DNA of 64,000 bases from JAODBQ01 sp047602055 (GTDB taxonomy: Bacteria; Actinomycetota; Acidimicrobiia; Acidimicrobiales; Ilumatobacteraceae): positions 3,534,001 through 3,598,000 of the forward strand of contig JASGIG010000001.1 in NCBI GenBank assembly GCA_047602055.1, written 5' to 3'. A model generated the notes under the pieces. It did not search any database, was not told where the DNA came from, and saw only the letters and a program-made list of their open reading frames with translations. Positions 27,240 through 35,307 of this stretch are shown one piece after another. Position numbers and translations under genes: made by a program. Position 1 is the first letter of the stretch. Each line of letters begins with the position of its first letter.

Positions 27240-27443
27240 GATCGTGCTCCGGTCGCGGCAGAGCCGCTCCCATCGCCTGCCGTGCTCGCCGCCTCCGCTT
27301 CGCTTTGGCGCTCGCCGCGTGTCGGATCGGAGATGAACCGCCTCATGATCGTGCTCCGGTCGCGGCAGAGCCGCTCCCATCGCCTGCCGTGCTCGCCGCC
27401 TCCGCTTCGCTTTGGCGCTCGCCGCGTGTCGGATCGGAGATGA
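27237..27443. repeat. Exact 100-nt tandem duplication between efp and nusB
   Basis: Copies at 27237-27336 and 27344-27443 are identical over 100 nt and separated by 7 nt. On the minus strand each ends ...CCGGAGCACGATCATG, that is, a ribosome site plus start codon. The first copy contains the nusB start; the second ends at the efp stop. Diverged relatives lie at 47142-47240 and 41341-41432, sharing the 20-nt core GGCGGCGAGCACGGCAGGCG. It also carries GCGGCAGAGCCGC-like inverted sequence. Confidence 0.85.
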
Positions 27444-28007
27444 TCACACTCGCGTGATGTAGTCGCCGCTGCGGGTGTCGACCCGCAGGCGGTCGCCGAT
27501 GTTGATGAACAGCGGGACCTGGACGACCTTGCCGGTCTCCAGCGTCGCCGGCTTGCGGGCGCCGCTGACCCGGTCGCCCTGGATGCCGGGCTCGGTGTCG
27601 GCGACCGTCAGCTCGACCGACGCCGGGATCTCGACGGTGACGATCTCGCCGTTGTGGAAGGCGATGATCGCCACGGCGTTCTCCACCAGGTAGTCGGCAG
27701 CATCGCCCAGGGCGACCTTGGACACGTTCTGCTGCTCGTAGCTCTCGGTGTCCATGAACACGTAGTCGTCGCCGTCTCGGTACAGGAACTGCATGTCCTT
27801 CTTGTCGAGCACGGCCTGCTCGACGCGGATGCCGGCGTTGAACGTGCGGTCGAAGACGTTGCCGCTGCGCAGGTTGCGCAGCTTCGTCCGGACGAACGCA
27901 CCACCCTTGCCCGGCTTGACGTGCTGGAACTCGACCACCTGGAACAGGCCGTTGTCCAGCTCGAGGGTGATCCCGTTCTTCAGGTCGTTGGTGGTGATGG
28001 CGGGCAT
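27444..28007 (-). CDS. efp: Elongation factor P
   Basis: Relieves ribosome stalling at proline runs. 187 residues, the standard length, in three beta-barrel domains. Domain I has NDLKNGITLELDNGLFQVVE and the tip loop HVKPGKGGAFVRTKLRNL; domain III ends VPLFINIGDRLRVDTRSGDY. The tip residue is Lys, but no modification genes are visible here. The ATG at 28007 gives MPAITTNDLK; 28 bp overlap the pepQ 3' end. It precedes nusB through the repeat pair. Confidence 0.97.
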   Translation of the reverse strand: MPAITTNDLKNGITLELDNGLFQVVEFQHVKPGKGGAFVRTKLRNLRSGNVFDRTFNAGIRVEQAVLDKKDMQFLYRDGDDYVFMDTESYEQQNVSKVALGDAADYLVENAVAIIAFHNGEIVTVEIPASVELTVADTEPGIQGDRVSGARKPATLETGKVVQVPLFINIGDRLRVDTRSGDYITRV

Positions 28008-29164
28008 GCGGAATCCTTGGGCGTCTGCGTCAGTGCTCGGCACCCGGTGCTGGTGACGACCACCAGATCCTCCACGCGGATGCCGCCGAAGCCCTCACGA
28101 TAGACGCCAGGTTCCACGGTCACCACGTCCCCGACCTGCAGCAACGCATCGCTGGCGCGGCCGACGAACGGGTCCTCGTGGATCAGCAGGCCGACGCCGT
28201 GCCCCGTGCCGTGGGTGAACCAGTCGCCGTAGCCGGCAGCGGCGATGGCGTCTCGGCACACGGCGTCGAGCTCCTTCGTGGACACACCGGCCGTCACCGC
28301 CTCGACGCCGCGCACCTGAGCGTCGAGCACCAGCTCGTACAGCTCGCGCTGCAGGACGGTGGGCTCGCCGACGACGTAGCTGCGGGTCATGTCGGAGTGG
28401 TAGCCGTCGTACAGCGCGCCGACGTCGACGACGACGGTGTGGCCCTCCTCGATGCGCGTACCGATCGGGCGGTGGTGCGGGAGCGCGGCGTTCGTCGGGC
28501 CGGTGGCGACGATCGTCTCGTAGCTCGGTCCGCTGGCGCCGAGCTCGCGCATCCGGATCTCCAGCAGGTTGCGGACCTCCGCTTCGGTCAGCCCCTCCCC
28601 CAGCCGCGGCGCGACTTCGGCGAGAGCGGCGTCGGCGATCCGGCAGGCCTCGGCGATGCGGGCGATCTCGCCGTCGTCCTTCGTGCGCCGCTCGGCCTCG
28701 ACCACGCCGTCGAGACCGACGAGCGTCGGCGACATCGCCGACTCGTAGGCGCGGAACTGCGCGTAGCTGACGTGGCTGGCCTCGAAACCCAATGATCTCA
28801 AGGGTTCGACGATCTCGGCGAGCAGGTCGAGGGTCGCCGCGGCGGTGGCGCCGACCTTCACGCTCCCGTCGACGCCGGCAGCCGCCATCTGCGCCGCGGC
28901 CTGGTCGCCGTAGCGGCCATCGGTGACCAGCACCAGCTCGTCGGGGGCGACGACCACCCAGCCGTTGGAACCGGTGAACCCGGTGAGCCAGCGGATGTTC
29001 GACAGGTCGCTGACCAGCAGTGCGTCGGCCCGGTCGGCGAGGCGGGCGCGGACGCGGGCGGCCCGGCCGGCGACGGCGAGCGGCGCCAACGTGGACCCGT
29101 CAGCTGCCTCACCAGGCGACGCGCCAGCGCTCGACCGACCGGTCATCGCGCGCTGGACCGTCAT
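27980..29164 (-). CDS. Xaa-Pro aminopeptidase/dipeptidase (M24 family)
   Basis: A 394-residue pita-bread metallopeptidase. The N-terminal creatinase-like domain (LLVSDLSNIRWLTGFTGSNG) precedes the catalytic domain (from about 185) with all five metal ligands: VVVDVGALYDGYHSDMTRSY (two Asp), FTHGTGHGVGLLIHE (His), VVTVEPGVY (Glu) and GGIRVEDLVVV (Glu). It cleaves bonds next to proline. The pepQ-efp-nusB order is conserved in Gram-positive bacteria. The ATG at 29164 overlaps the aroQ stop (ATGA). The last 28 bp overlap efp. Confidence 0.93.
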   Translation of the reverse strand: MTVQRAMTGRSSAGASPGEAADGSTLAPLAVAGRAARVRARLADRADALLVSDLSNIRWLTGFTGSNGWVVVAPDELVLVTDGRYGDQAAAQMAAAGVDGSVKVGATAAATLDLLAEIVEPLRSLGFEASHVSYAQFRAYESAMSPTLVGLDGVVEAERRTKDDGEIARIAEACRIADAALAEVAPRLGEGLTEAEVRNLLEIRMRELGASGPSYETIVATGPTNAALPHHRPIGTRIEEGHTVVVDVGALYDGYHSDMTRSYVVGEPTVLQRELYELVLDAQVRGVEAVTAGVSTKELDAVCRDAIAAAGYGDWFTHGTGHGVGLLIHEDPFVGRASDALLQVGDVVTVEPGVYREGFGGIRVEDLVVVTSTGCRALTQTPKDSACPPSPPTT

Positions 29165-29601
29165 CGCTGCGCCAGCCGCTCGGCGATCGCCGTGACCGCC
29201 AGCCGGTAGCCGGTGCCGCCGAAGCCGACGATCGTCCCGGTGGCGACGGGCGACACGACACTGGTGTGCCGCCACCCCTCGCGGGCGTTCGGGTTGGACA
29301 GGTGAACCTCGACCTTGACGCCGTCGAACGCGGCGAGCGCATCGTGGATGGCCCACGAGTAGTGGGTGAACGCGCCGGGGTTGATGATGATCGCCGCGCA
29401 CCGTCCCCGGGCGCCGTGGATCGCGTCGACCAGATCACCCTCGTGGTTGCTCTGCACGTCCTCGACCTCGAAGCCGTGGTCGGCCGCCGCCTTCGCCGTG
29501 GTGGCGACATGGTCGGCGAGCGTCGCCGTCCCGTACACCTCCGGCTCGCGCCGGCCGAGCAGGTTCAGGTTCGGCCCGTGCAACAAGAGGATCGTCGGCA
29601 T
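29161..29601 (-). CDS. aroQ: 3-Dehydroquinate dehydratase, type II
   Basis: Third step of the shikimate pathway. A 146-residue protein with LLLHGPNLNLLGRREPEVYG (active-site Asn/Arg and the essential Tyr in the lid), QSNHEGDLVDAIH, IINPGAFTHYSWAIHDAL (catalytic His nearby) and EVHLSNPNAREGWRHTSV, the type II fingerprints. The ATG at 29601 overlaps the upstream ROK stop by one base; GTG at 29604 is an alternative. It ends in the ATGA junction with the peptidase gene. Confidence 0.97.
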   Translation of the reverse strand: MPTILLLHGPNLNLLGRREPEVYGTATLADHVATTAKAAADHGFEVEDVQSNHEGDLVDAIHGARGRCAAIIINPGAFTHYSWAIHDALAAFDGVKVEVHLSNPNAREGWRHTSVVSPVATGTIVGFGGTGYRLAVTAIAERLAQR

Positions 29602-30563
29602 CACGCCTCAGTCTGCCCGCAGGCACTCACCTCGACCGATCGCGGTACCAATCGCCGAGATCTGGGATCGCGCGACGTCGCGGCGGCCGCGAGGCGCGCG
29701 ACGCCGAGAGCGACCAGACGGTCGTCGGCGGCCTCCTCCACGGTGCACGCGTCCCAACTCGACGCGAGCGACGCGGTGCGAGCGACTGACACTGCGTTCG
29801 CCAAGTAGCCCTCATGGCGAAGTGCCCCACCCCCGAGCACCAAGCGACTCGGATTGAACAGGTTGACGACCGTCGCGATACCCAGGCCTAGGCACCGGCC
29901 GGCTTGGGCGATCACCTCGTCGCCTGGCACCGTCTCCTCCGCCAACCTGCGCACCACGGACGCTCCGCTTGCAAGCTCGTCGAGCGTCCTCACGGTCTCC
30001 GCCGTCGAGATCGGGATGCTCCCGAGCTCGCCAGCCCAGCCATTCGCGCCAGCGATCACGACGCCGCAGGTCCGCACAGCGACGGCGATCCCGGTGCCCG
30101 CCATGATCAAGGCGGTCGTGCCGAGATCGTCGTCGTGCGAGACATGCGCGAGGCCCGCACGGACGTCGTTCTCTACGAGGACCGGCGGTCCGTCGACCCA
30201 ACGCGACGCGGGCTCCCAGCCGTCGAGGCTGGGAAGCACGTCACTCATGACCACCTTGCCGCCATGCACCAGACCCGGGACGGCCAGACCGATGACCCGA
30301 GGCTCGACACGCAACCCTGCGACAAACGACTCAACGAGCCCTTCGAGATCGTGGCGGTGACTTCCAAAGCCAGTAGCAGCCTGCTCGACCTCGACAGTCC
30401 CGTCGGGCCAGCACGCCACCATGAGCGCCTTCGTACCCCCGAAGTCGACGCCGACGGTGGGCCGTCCCACGCCGTCGGCATCTGGGACGAGTTCGGCCTC
30501 AGTCATCCCGCCCCCGACGACCATGTCCTCGCCGGTCGCCCCAGACGTCCGCTCACCCGACAT
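29601..30563 (-). CDS. ROK-family sugar kinase-like protein
   Basis: Shows the actin-like ATPase fold: PTVGVDFGGTKALMVACWPD (phosphate 1), LAVPGLVHGGKV, VLVENDVRAGLAH with the catalytic Asp, TALIMAGTGIAVAV, and GLGIATVVNLFNPSRLVLGGG (adenosine). The ROK zinc motif CxCGxxGC is absent: the equivalent region reads GWAGELGSIPI, so it is a zinc-less member. Sugar specificity cannot be told. The start is uncertain: ATG at 30563 overlaps the ParD stop by 11 nt, and ATG at 30506 is equally possible. It interrupts the conserved aroB-aroQ linkage, together with ParD and a GNAT. Confidence 0.75.
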   Translation of the reverse strand: MSGERTSGATGEDMVVGGGMTEAELVPDADGVGRPTVGVDFGGTKALMVACWPDGTVEVEQAATGFGSHRHDLEGLVESFVAGLRVEPRVIGLAVPGLVHGGKVVMSDVLPSLDGWEPASRWVDGPPVLVENDVRAGLAHVSHDDDLGTTALIMAGTGIAVAVRTCGVVIAGANGWAGELGSIPISTAETVRTLDELASGASVVRRLAEETVPGDEVIAQAGRCLGLGIATVVNLFNPSRLVLGGGALRHEGYLANAVSVARTASLASSWDACTVEEAADDRLVALGVARLAAAATSRDPRSRRLVPRSVEVSACGQTEA

Positions 30564-30834
30564 GCCGCCGGTTGCTTCCACCCACCGACCCAAGCTGGGC
30601 GCGGATGTCGGCGGAGGTCACTGCCTGTGAGGGATCGGCTCGAAGTTCGTCGTACGCCGCGACGACCTCGGTGCGCAGCCACCGCTCGATCGCTTCCTCT
30701 TGTGCGAAGAGCGCCCGCAATCCGTCCCGGACGACCTCGCTCTCACTGGCGTAGGCGCCAGAGGAGACGCGTTCCTTCAGCGCATCGGCCATGTCGTTGG
30801 GAAGGGTGATGCTGAGCTGCTTCGTGGTGCGCAT
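30553..30834 (-). CDS. ParD-family ribbon-helix-helix antitoxin, no toxin beside it
   Basis: A 93-residue protein starting MRTTKQLSITLPNDMADALK, then ERVSSGAYASESEVVRDGLR, the RHH beta strand plus two helices of ParD/CC2985 antitoxins, and a C-terminal toxin-binding tail. ATG at 30834 follows GAGGGG by 8 nt. A parE gene would normally start at its stop codon; here the ROK gene does. It is thus an orphan antitoxin that may act as a simple repressor. Confidence 0.8.
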   Translation of the reverse strand: MRTTKQLSITLPNDMADALKERVSSGAYASESEVVRDGLRALFAQEEAIERWLRTEVVAAYDELRADPSQAVTSADIRAQLGSVGGSNRRHVG

Positions 30835-30836
30835 GG

Positions 30837-31416
30837 TCAAACCCCTCGCTCCCGATATGACTCAATCCCACTCCGCGGCAGGACGTACAGAACATGGCGG
30901 GACTCGACCCAGCCTTCCAGCAGCGGGTGGTCGAAGTCGTCGGCGGGGTCGTGGGTGAAACCGAGCTTCTCCATCACCCGGCGGGACTTGATGTTCTGCA
31001 CGGTGGTGAAGCTGACGATGCGGTCGCCTGGCAGGTCGAGGTTGGCGAACGCCCAGTCGATCACCGCGGCCGCTGCCTCCGGGGCGAAGCCATGGCCCCA
31101 GTGCTGCTTGGCGAAGCGCCAGCCGACCTCGACGCAGGGCGTGAACCACGCGTCCCACGACGGCGAGCTGAGCGTCACCATCCCGGCGAGACTCGCCAGT
31201 GTCCAACCGCTCGACCGCCCAGCCGCCGTAACCGCGCTCGGCCCACATCCACGCGAGGCGGTCGACCATCTCGCCCGACTGCTCGGCGGTCAGCGTCGAC
31301 GGGAAGTGGGCCATCACGTCCGGGTCGCCGTTCAGCGCGGCATACGCCGGCTTGTCGCCGTCCTGCCACGGCCGCACCAGCAGGCGCTGGGTCGGCAGGC
31401 TCGGCGCCTCACGCAC
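30837..31416 (-). CDS. GNAT acetyltransferase (RimJ-like), frameshifted
   Basis: Two overlapping frames together make one typical protein. The first (from GTG 31416) reads LPTQRLLVRPWQDGDKPAYA, MAHFPSTLTAEQSGEMVDRL, WMWAERGYGGWAVERLDTG; the second reads AGMVTLSSPSWDAWFTPCVE, VGWRFAKQHWGHGFAPEAAA and FTTVQNIKSRRVMEKLGFTH, with the acetyl-CoA loop in modified form (K-Q-H-W-G-H-G). The switch falls near 31194 and is repaired by deleting one base. The joined protein is about 192 residues. N-acetylation substrate unknown. It precedes ParD by 3 nt. Confidence 0.72.
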
Positions 31417-31521
31417 CGGGCATCCCCTCGGAGGCTGCGCCCCCACGGCACTCGCTGCGCCACATCGACGTCCGGCTCCCGAGCGGTTGCCCGGCAGTCT
31501 GGCGTGGCTCGCTGCGCTCGC

Positions 31522-32535
31522 TCACGCCATCAGGTCCAGTGCGGCACGGGCGGCCACCGGATCGACGCCCTTGACGACCTCGACACCGTCCGGGCCGTCG
31601 AGGACGAACGTCAGCGAGTCGACCGCCTTCTTGTCCCGACCCATCAGCGCCACCAGTTCGTCGGGGTCGAGGCCGGCCGGGAGGGCGGTATCCAGCTCGT
31701 AGGCGCCGGCGACGACGTCGTGGTGGTGGCGCACCGTGGCGTCGTCGATGCGCCCCAGCAGCCGTGCGAGGTGGGCGGCGTAGACCAGGCCGATGGCCAC
31801 GGCCTCGCCGTGCTCGAGCCGGTGGTGGGTGGCGATCTCCAGCGCGTGGGCAAGGGTGTGGCCGTAGTTGAGCAGCGCCCGGCGGCCGCCGTTCGGGTCC
31901 TCGCGCTCGTCGCCGGCGACGAACTCGGCCTTGATCGCCACGCAGCGGGCGATGCGCTCCGGCTCGTCGAGCGCCAGCAGGTCGTCGCCGGTGAGGAAGT
32001 GGTACTTGGCCATCTCGCCGCGACCGCAGCGCCACTGCCGCGGCGGCAGCGTGGCCAGCGCGTCGAGATCGCAGATCACCCCGCTCGGCTGCCAGATCGC
32101 GCCGACGAGGTTCTTGCCCTCCGGCAGGTTGACGGCGGTCTTGCCGCCGATCGCCGCGTCGACCATCCCGAGCAGCGTGGTGGTGACGTGGACGACGGGG
32201 ACGCCGCGGTGCCAGGCCGCGGCGGCGAACCCGCCGACGTCGGTGACGATCCCACCGCCGTGGGCGATGACGACGTCGGTGCGGGTGAGGCCCATCCGGG
32301 CGAAGCCGCGGCACAGCGCCTCGATCGTCGCCAGCGTCTTGTGCTCCTCGCCGACGCCGATCTCGAAGCGCTCGAACGGGATCCCTGGGTCGAGGTCGAG
32401 CGGCACGCCAGGCTGGGTGACGATCGCGGCGCGCTTGGCGGACCGTGGCAGCAGCGAGGCCAGCTCGCGACGCGCCCCGTGCCCGACGAGCACGTCGTAC
32501 GGACGCCCCGCGATCGGCACCTCGACGGTGATCAC
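31522..32535 (-). CDS. aroB: 3-Dehydroquinate synthase
   Basis: Second step of the shikimate pathway, NAD- and zinc-dependent. 337 residues with VVIAHGGGIVTDVGGFAAAA (NAD), HVTTTLLGMVDAAIGGKTAV, NLPEGKNLVGAIWQP, the zinc ligands in GRGEMAKYHFL (Glu), NYGHTLAHALE and HHRLEHGEAVAIGLVYAAHL (His residues). Length is slightly short of the usual 350-360 but motifs are complete. It lies downstream of aroK, separated by the paired repeats at 32558. Confidence 0.97.
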   Translation of the reverse strand: MITVEVPIAGRPYDVLVGHGARRELASLLPRSAKRAAIVTQPGVPLDLDPGIPFERFEIGVGEEHKTLATIEALCRGFARMGLTRTDVVIAHGGGIVTDVGGFAAAAWHRGVPVVHVTTTLLGMVDAAIGGKTAVNLPEGKNLVGAIWQPSGVICDLDALATLPPRQWRCGRGEMAKYHFLTGDDLLALDEPERIARCVAIKAEFVAGDEREDPNGGRRALLNYGHTLAHALEIATHHRLEHGEAVAIGLVYAAHLARLLGRIDDATVRHHHDVVAGAYELDTALPAGLDPDELVALMGRDKKAVDSLTFVLDGPDGVEVVKGVDPVAARAALDLMA

Positions 32536-32557
32536 GCCAGCCCCTCACCCCGCCGGC

Positions 32558-32672
32558 GCGATTCGAGATTGGCCGCCTCCGTGCGCACATCTCGAATCGC
32601 CGACGGCGGCACGGTGCCGGCGGCCGGGCGCGATTCGAGATTGGTCGTCCCCGTGCGCACATCTCTCATCGC
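32558..32672. repeat. Paired palindromic repeats, GCGATTCGAGAT family (locus 2)
   Basis: Copy 3 (32558-32600) and copy 4 (32630-32672) are each 43 nt with outer arms GCGATTCGAGAT and ATCTCGAATCGC (copy 3, perfect 12 bp) or ATCTCTCATCGC (copy 4). They are separated by 29 nt. They fill the aroK-aroB gap; the aroK stop codon (TCA on plus at 32666) lies inside copy 4. The inner sequence and arm order match the pair at 9588-9692. Confidence 0.82.
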
Positions 32673-33175
32673 AGGACGGCCTCGACGACGTCGGTGACGG
32701 AGCGGCCGTCGACGAGGACGATCGCATCGGCCACCTGGCGGTACAGCGGGGCACGCTCCTCGAACATCCGGGCCAGCGCGGCCTCCGGATCGTCGTCGAG
32801 CAGCGGGCGGTGCACGCCACTGCGCACCCGCTCGGCGAGCGTCACCGGGTCGGCGCACAGCCACACCACCTTGGACGGCGAGTCGCGCAGGGCGGTGCGG
32901 TTCTGCTCGGAGAGCACGACGCCGCCGGCGGCAGCGATCACCAGCGGCTCCTGCTCGGTGAGCGCCTCGATCAGCGCCTCGGTCTCCAGCGCCCGGAACG
33001 CCGGCTCGCCGTCGGTGGCGAAGATCTCCCGGACGGTCCGGCCGGTGCGGGCCTCGATCACCTGGTCGCTGTCGACGACCCGCCGGCCGAGCCGCTCGCC
33101 GATGATCCGCCCGACGGTGGTCTTGCCGGCTCCCATCATCCCGACGAGCACGAGGTGCTGGTTCTCGGGGATCAC
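32666..33175 (-). CDS. aroK: Shikimate kinase
   Basis: Phosphorylates shikimate. 169 residues with the P-loop LVLVGMMGAGKTTVGRIIGE (8-27), DSDQVIEARTGRTVREIF (shikimate-binding Asp), FRALETEAL, the glycine pair AAAGGVVL and the lid RVRSGVHRPLLDDDP. The GTG start overlaps the aroC stop (GTGA). The last codons and stop fall within the palindromic repeat copy 4, suggesting the element inserted at or replaced the original gene end. Confidence 0.97.
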   Translation of the reverse strand: MIPENQHLVLVGMMGAGKTTVGRIIGERLGRRVVDSDQVIEARTGRTVREIFATDGEPAFRALETEALIEALTEQEPLVIAAAGGVVLSEQNRTALRDSPSKVVWLCADPVTLAERVRSGVHRPLLDDDPEAALARMFEERAPLYRQVADAIVLVDGRSVTDVVEAVLR

Positions 33176-34332
33176 GACGCGGCGCGGGCGGCGCTGGCAT
33201 TGCGGACGAACTCCGCCAGCGAGTCGCCGCCGAACTTGCGCTGGGCCTCGCCGGCGAGCACGAGGGCGACCATCGTCTCGGCGACCACGCCCATCGCCGG
33301 CACGGCGGTGACGTCGGTGCGCTCCTTGAAGCTGACGGTCGATTCCTTGGTGACGACGTCGACGGTCTTCAGCGTCGGGCGGTTCAGCGTCGCCAGCGGC
33401 TTCATCGCCGCCCGGACGACGAGCAGCTCACCCGTGGTCATCCCGCCCTCGGTGCCCCCGGCCAGCGTCGACTCGCGGCGGTAGTCGTTGGCCGACGCGT
33501 CCCAGGCGATGGCGTCGTGGGCGTCGCTCCCCCGCCGGCCGGCGACCTCGAAGCCGTCACCGATCTCGACGCCCTTCACCGCCTGGATGCTCATCAGCGC
33601 CTGGGCCAGCGCGGCGTCGATCTTGCGGTCCCAGTGGACGTGGCTGCCGAGACCGATCGGCACGCCGTAGCCGAGCACCTCGACGATGCCACCGAGCGAG
33701 TCGCCGTCCTTCGCCGCGGCCTGGATCTCCTCGATCATCGCCGTCTCGGCGGCGGCATCGAAGCAGCGCACCGGCGACTCGTCGACCCGCTCCAGATCGG
33801 TGGGCACCGGCCGCTCGACGGCCTTGGTGCGCGCCGGGCCCATCTGGATGACGTGGCTGATCACCGTCGTGCCCAGTTCGCCGAGCAGCTTCTTGGCCAG
33901 CGCGCCGGCGGCGACGCGGGCCGCGGTCTCACGGGCGCTGGCCCGCTCCAGCACGTCGCGGGCGTCGGTGAAGCCGTACTTCTGCATGCCGACGAGGTCG
34001 GCATGGCCGGGCCGCACCTGGGTGAGCGGCTCCTTCGTCCGCCCGGGTGCCGGCGACATCTCCTCGTGCCACTTGTCGCTGCGGAACCACTCCGAGTTCT
34101 TGATCTCGATGGCCACCGGCGAGCCGAGGGTGCGGCCGTGGCGGACGCCGCCGATCAGCGTCAGCTCGTCCTGCTCGAAGCGCTGGCGCGGCCCGCGCCC
34201 GTAGCCGAGGCGCCGGCGGGCCATCTCCGCCTGGATCTCCTCGACGGTGATCGGCAGCCCGGCGGGCAGGCCCTCGACGATGACGACGAGCGCCTGACCG
34301 TGCGACTCGCCAGCAGTGAGGAACCGGAGCAC
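33172..34332 (-). CDS. aroC: Chorismate synthase
   Basis: Final step of the shikimate pathway, needing reduced FMN. 386 residues with FLTAGESHGQALVVIVEGLP, RRLGYGRGPRQRFEQDEL, GSPVAIEIKNSEW, RPGHADLVGMQKYG, RASARETAARVAAGALAKKL and GGTEGGMTTGELLVVRAAMK, all conserved. The GTG at 34332 lies 6 nt after a TAGCCT -10 element, so the aroC-aroK-aroB transcript is probably leaderless. aroK overlaps it by 4 nt. Confidence 0.98.
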   Translation of the reverse strand: MLRFLTAGESHGQALVVIVEGLPAGLPITVEEIQAEMARRRLGYGRGPRQRFEQDELTLIGGVRHGRTLGSPVAIEIKNSEWFRSDKWHEEMSPAPGRTKEPLTQVRPGHADLVGMQKYGFTDARDVLERASARETAARVAAGALAKKLLGELGTTVISHVIQMGPARTKAVERPVPTDLERVDESPVRCFDAAAETAMIEEIQAAAKDGDSLGGIVEVLGYGVPIGLGSHVHWDRKIDAALAQALMSIQAVKGVEIGDGFEVAGRRGSDAHDAIAWDASANDYRRESTLAGGTEGGMTTGELLVVRAAMKPLATLNRPTLKTVDVVTKESTVSFKERTDVTAVPAMGVVAETMVALVLAGEAQRKFGGDSLAEFVRNASAARAAS

Positions 34333-34338
34333 CCCGAC

Positions 34339-34344
34339 AGGCTA
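34339..34344 (-). promoter_or_regulatory. -10 element (TAGCCT) of aroC-aroK-aroB
   Basis: TAGCCT on the minus strand, 6 nt before the aroC GTG. It is the same motif and spacing as at def and hisG. Confidence 0.5.
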
Positions 34345-34416
34345 GGACGATTCCGAAGGTTCCGATCTGCTCGAACCGGCGTCCTCGATGGTCGCGGAGC
34401 GGGGATCGAGGTCCGA

Positions 34417-34773
34417 TCAGCTCGGGGCCGGAGCAGGTCGCACCATCCACCGAACAGTCTCGTAGTCGCCCAAGCGGCGGAACCCGAACCGCTGGTAGAG
34501 CGAGTGCGCATCCCTGGTAGCGAGCGCCAGCCGAGCGCTGGCAACGTCAGGATGGCCAGCGGCGACCTCGACGAGCCACGCCCCTGCGCCAACCCCTCGG
34601 TGGGCTTCCACCACGAACACGTCACAGAGCCATGCGAACGTCGCTCGATCGGTGACGAGCCGCGCGAAGCCAGCAAGGTCACCGGACGGAGCGATGAGCC
34701 CGAAACAGAGCCACGGGCCGCACCGAGGGCCTCGAGCTCCCGGTCGCCGAGTTGCTGCGGCGAGCCCGGCCAT
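34417..34773 (-). pseudogene. GNAT acetyltransferase, N-terminally truncated
   Basis: From residue 22 it is a clear GNAT: LCFGLIAPSGDLAGFARLVT, DRATFAWLCDVFVVEAHRGVGAGAWLVE with the acetyl-CoA loop, LALATRDAHSLYQRFGFRRL. The family's first 25-30 residues are replaced by a basic stretch (ATRRPGARGPRCG) that lies opposite the antitoxin remnant on the plus strand. The 5' end appears lost when that toxin-antitoxin DNA arrived. It might still be made but is probably inactive. Confidence 0.65.
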
Positions 34774-34853
34774 TGCCCCCGCTGGAGGAGATGGTGATCG
34801 ACGACCTCACCGACGAAGAGGCGCACGCCTTCCTCGCCGCACTTCGTTCGTGA
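34698..34853 (+). pseudogene. Antitoxin C-terminal remnant next to PIN toxin
   Basis: An open frame without a proper start encodes LELPVAELLRRARPLPPLEE followed by MVIDDLTDEEAHAFLAALRS and a stop. The acidic, helical ending resembles the toxin-binding tail of VapB-type antitoxins. The DNA-binding half is missing. Its TGA overlaps the PIN gene GTG (GTGA), the usual toxin-antitoxin junction. A short product could start at ATG 34791 or TTG 34752. Confidence 0.55.
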
Positions 34854-35282
34854 AGATGGCCACGTCCCGCGGTCCGATCCTCATCGACACCGACGTGTAC
34901 GGCGCCGAGCTGACCGGGTCACCACTGGCCGTTCGGTACCAACCGATCATCGCCGGGCGACCTGCCTTCGCCTCCTTCCAGACCGAGGCCGAGCTGCGCT
35001 TCGGCGCCCGGCTGCGCGGCTGGGGCTCGGCCCGGATGCTGGAAGCTCCAAGCCCGCATTGCCGCCGCCGAGACCGCGCACAGCGGGCCTGATCTCGTCG
35101 AGACCTACGCGCGGCTTCGGGCGGACTGCTGGCGTCTCGGCCATGCCCTGGGGCAGAAGGAACACGACGCCGATCGCTGGGTCGCGGCCACGGCGATCCG
35201 GCTGGGCATCCCGCTGGTGGCGAACGACGGGATCTACGACGACGCGCCCGGCCTCCGGGTGGAGCGTCCTCCCGAGAACTGA
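34850..35282 (+). CDS. PIN-domain toxin (VapC-like), frameshifted
   Basis: The first frame reads GPILIDTDVYGAELTG (first acidic residue) and FASFQTEAELRFGARLRGWG (second), ending its family match at RMLE. The continuation LQARIAAAETAHSGPDLVET, GQKEHDADRWVAATAIRLGI (third and fourth acids) and PLVANDGIYDDAPGLRVE is in another frame, joined by deleting one base near 35045. The repaired protein of about 143 residues is a complete PIN RNase. If the shift is real the toxin is dead, which would fit the missing antitoxin half; if it is a sequencing error, an active toxin with a truncated antitoxin would be hard to tolerate. Confidence 0.75.
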
Positions 35283-35307
35283 CCTACGAGCGTCGGATGC
35301 CGCCGGC

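Noticed and set aside
31495..31530. GCTCGCTGCGCTCGC sequence at the aroB 3' end as a terminator
   Set aside because: The inner repeat is direct and not inverted; only six outer base pairs with a long loop are possible, so support is too weak.
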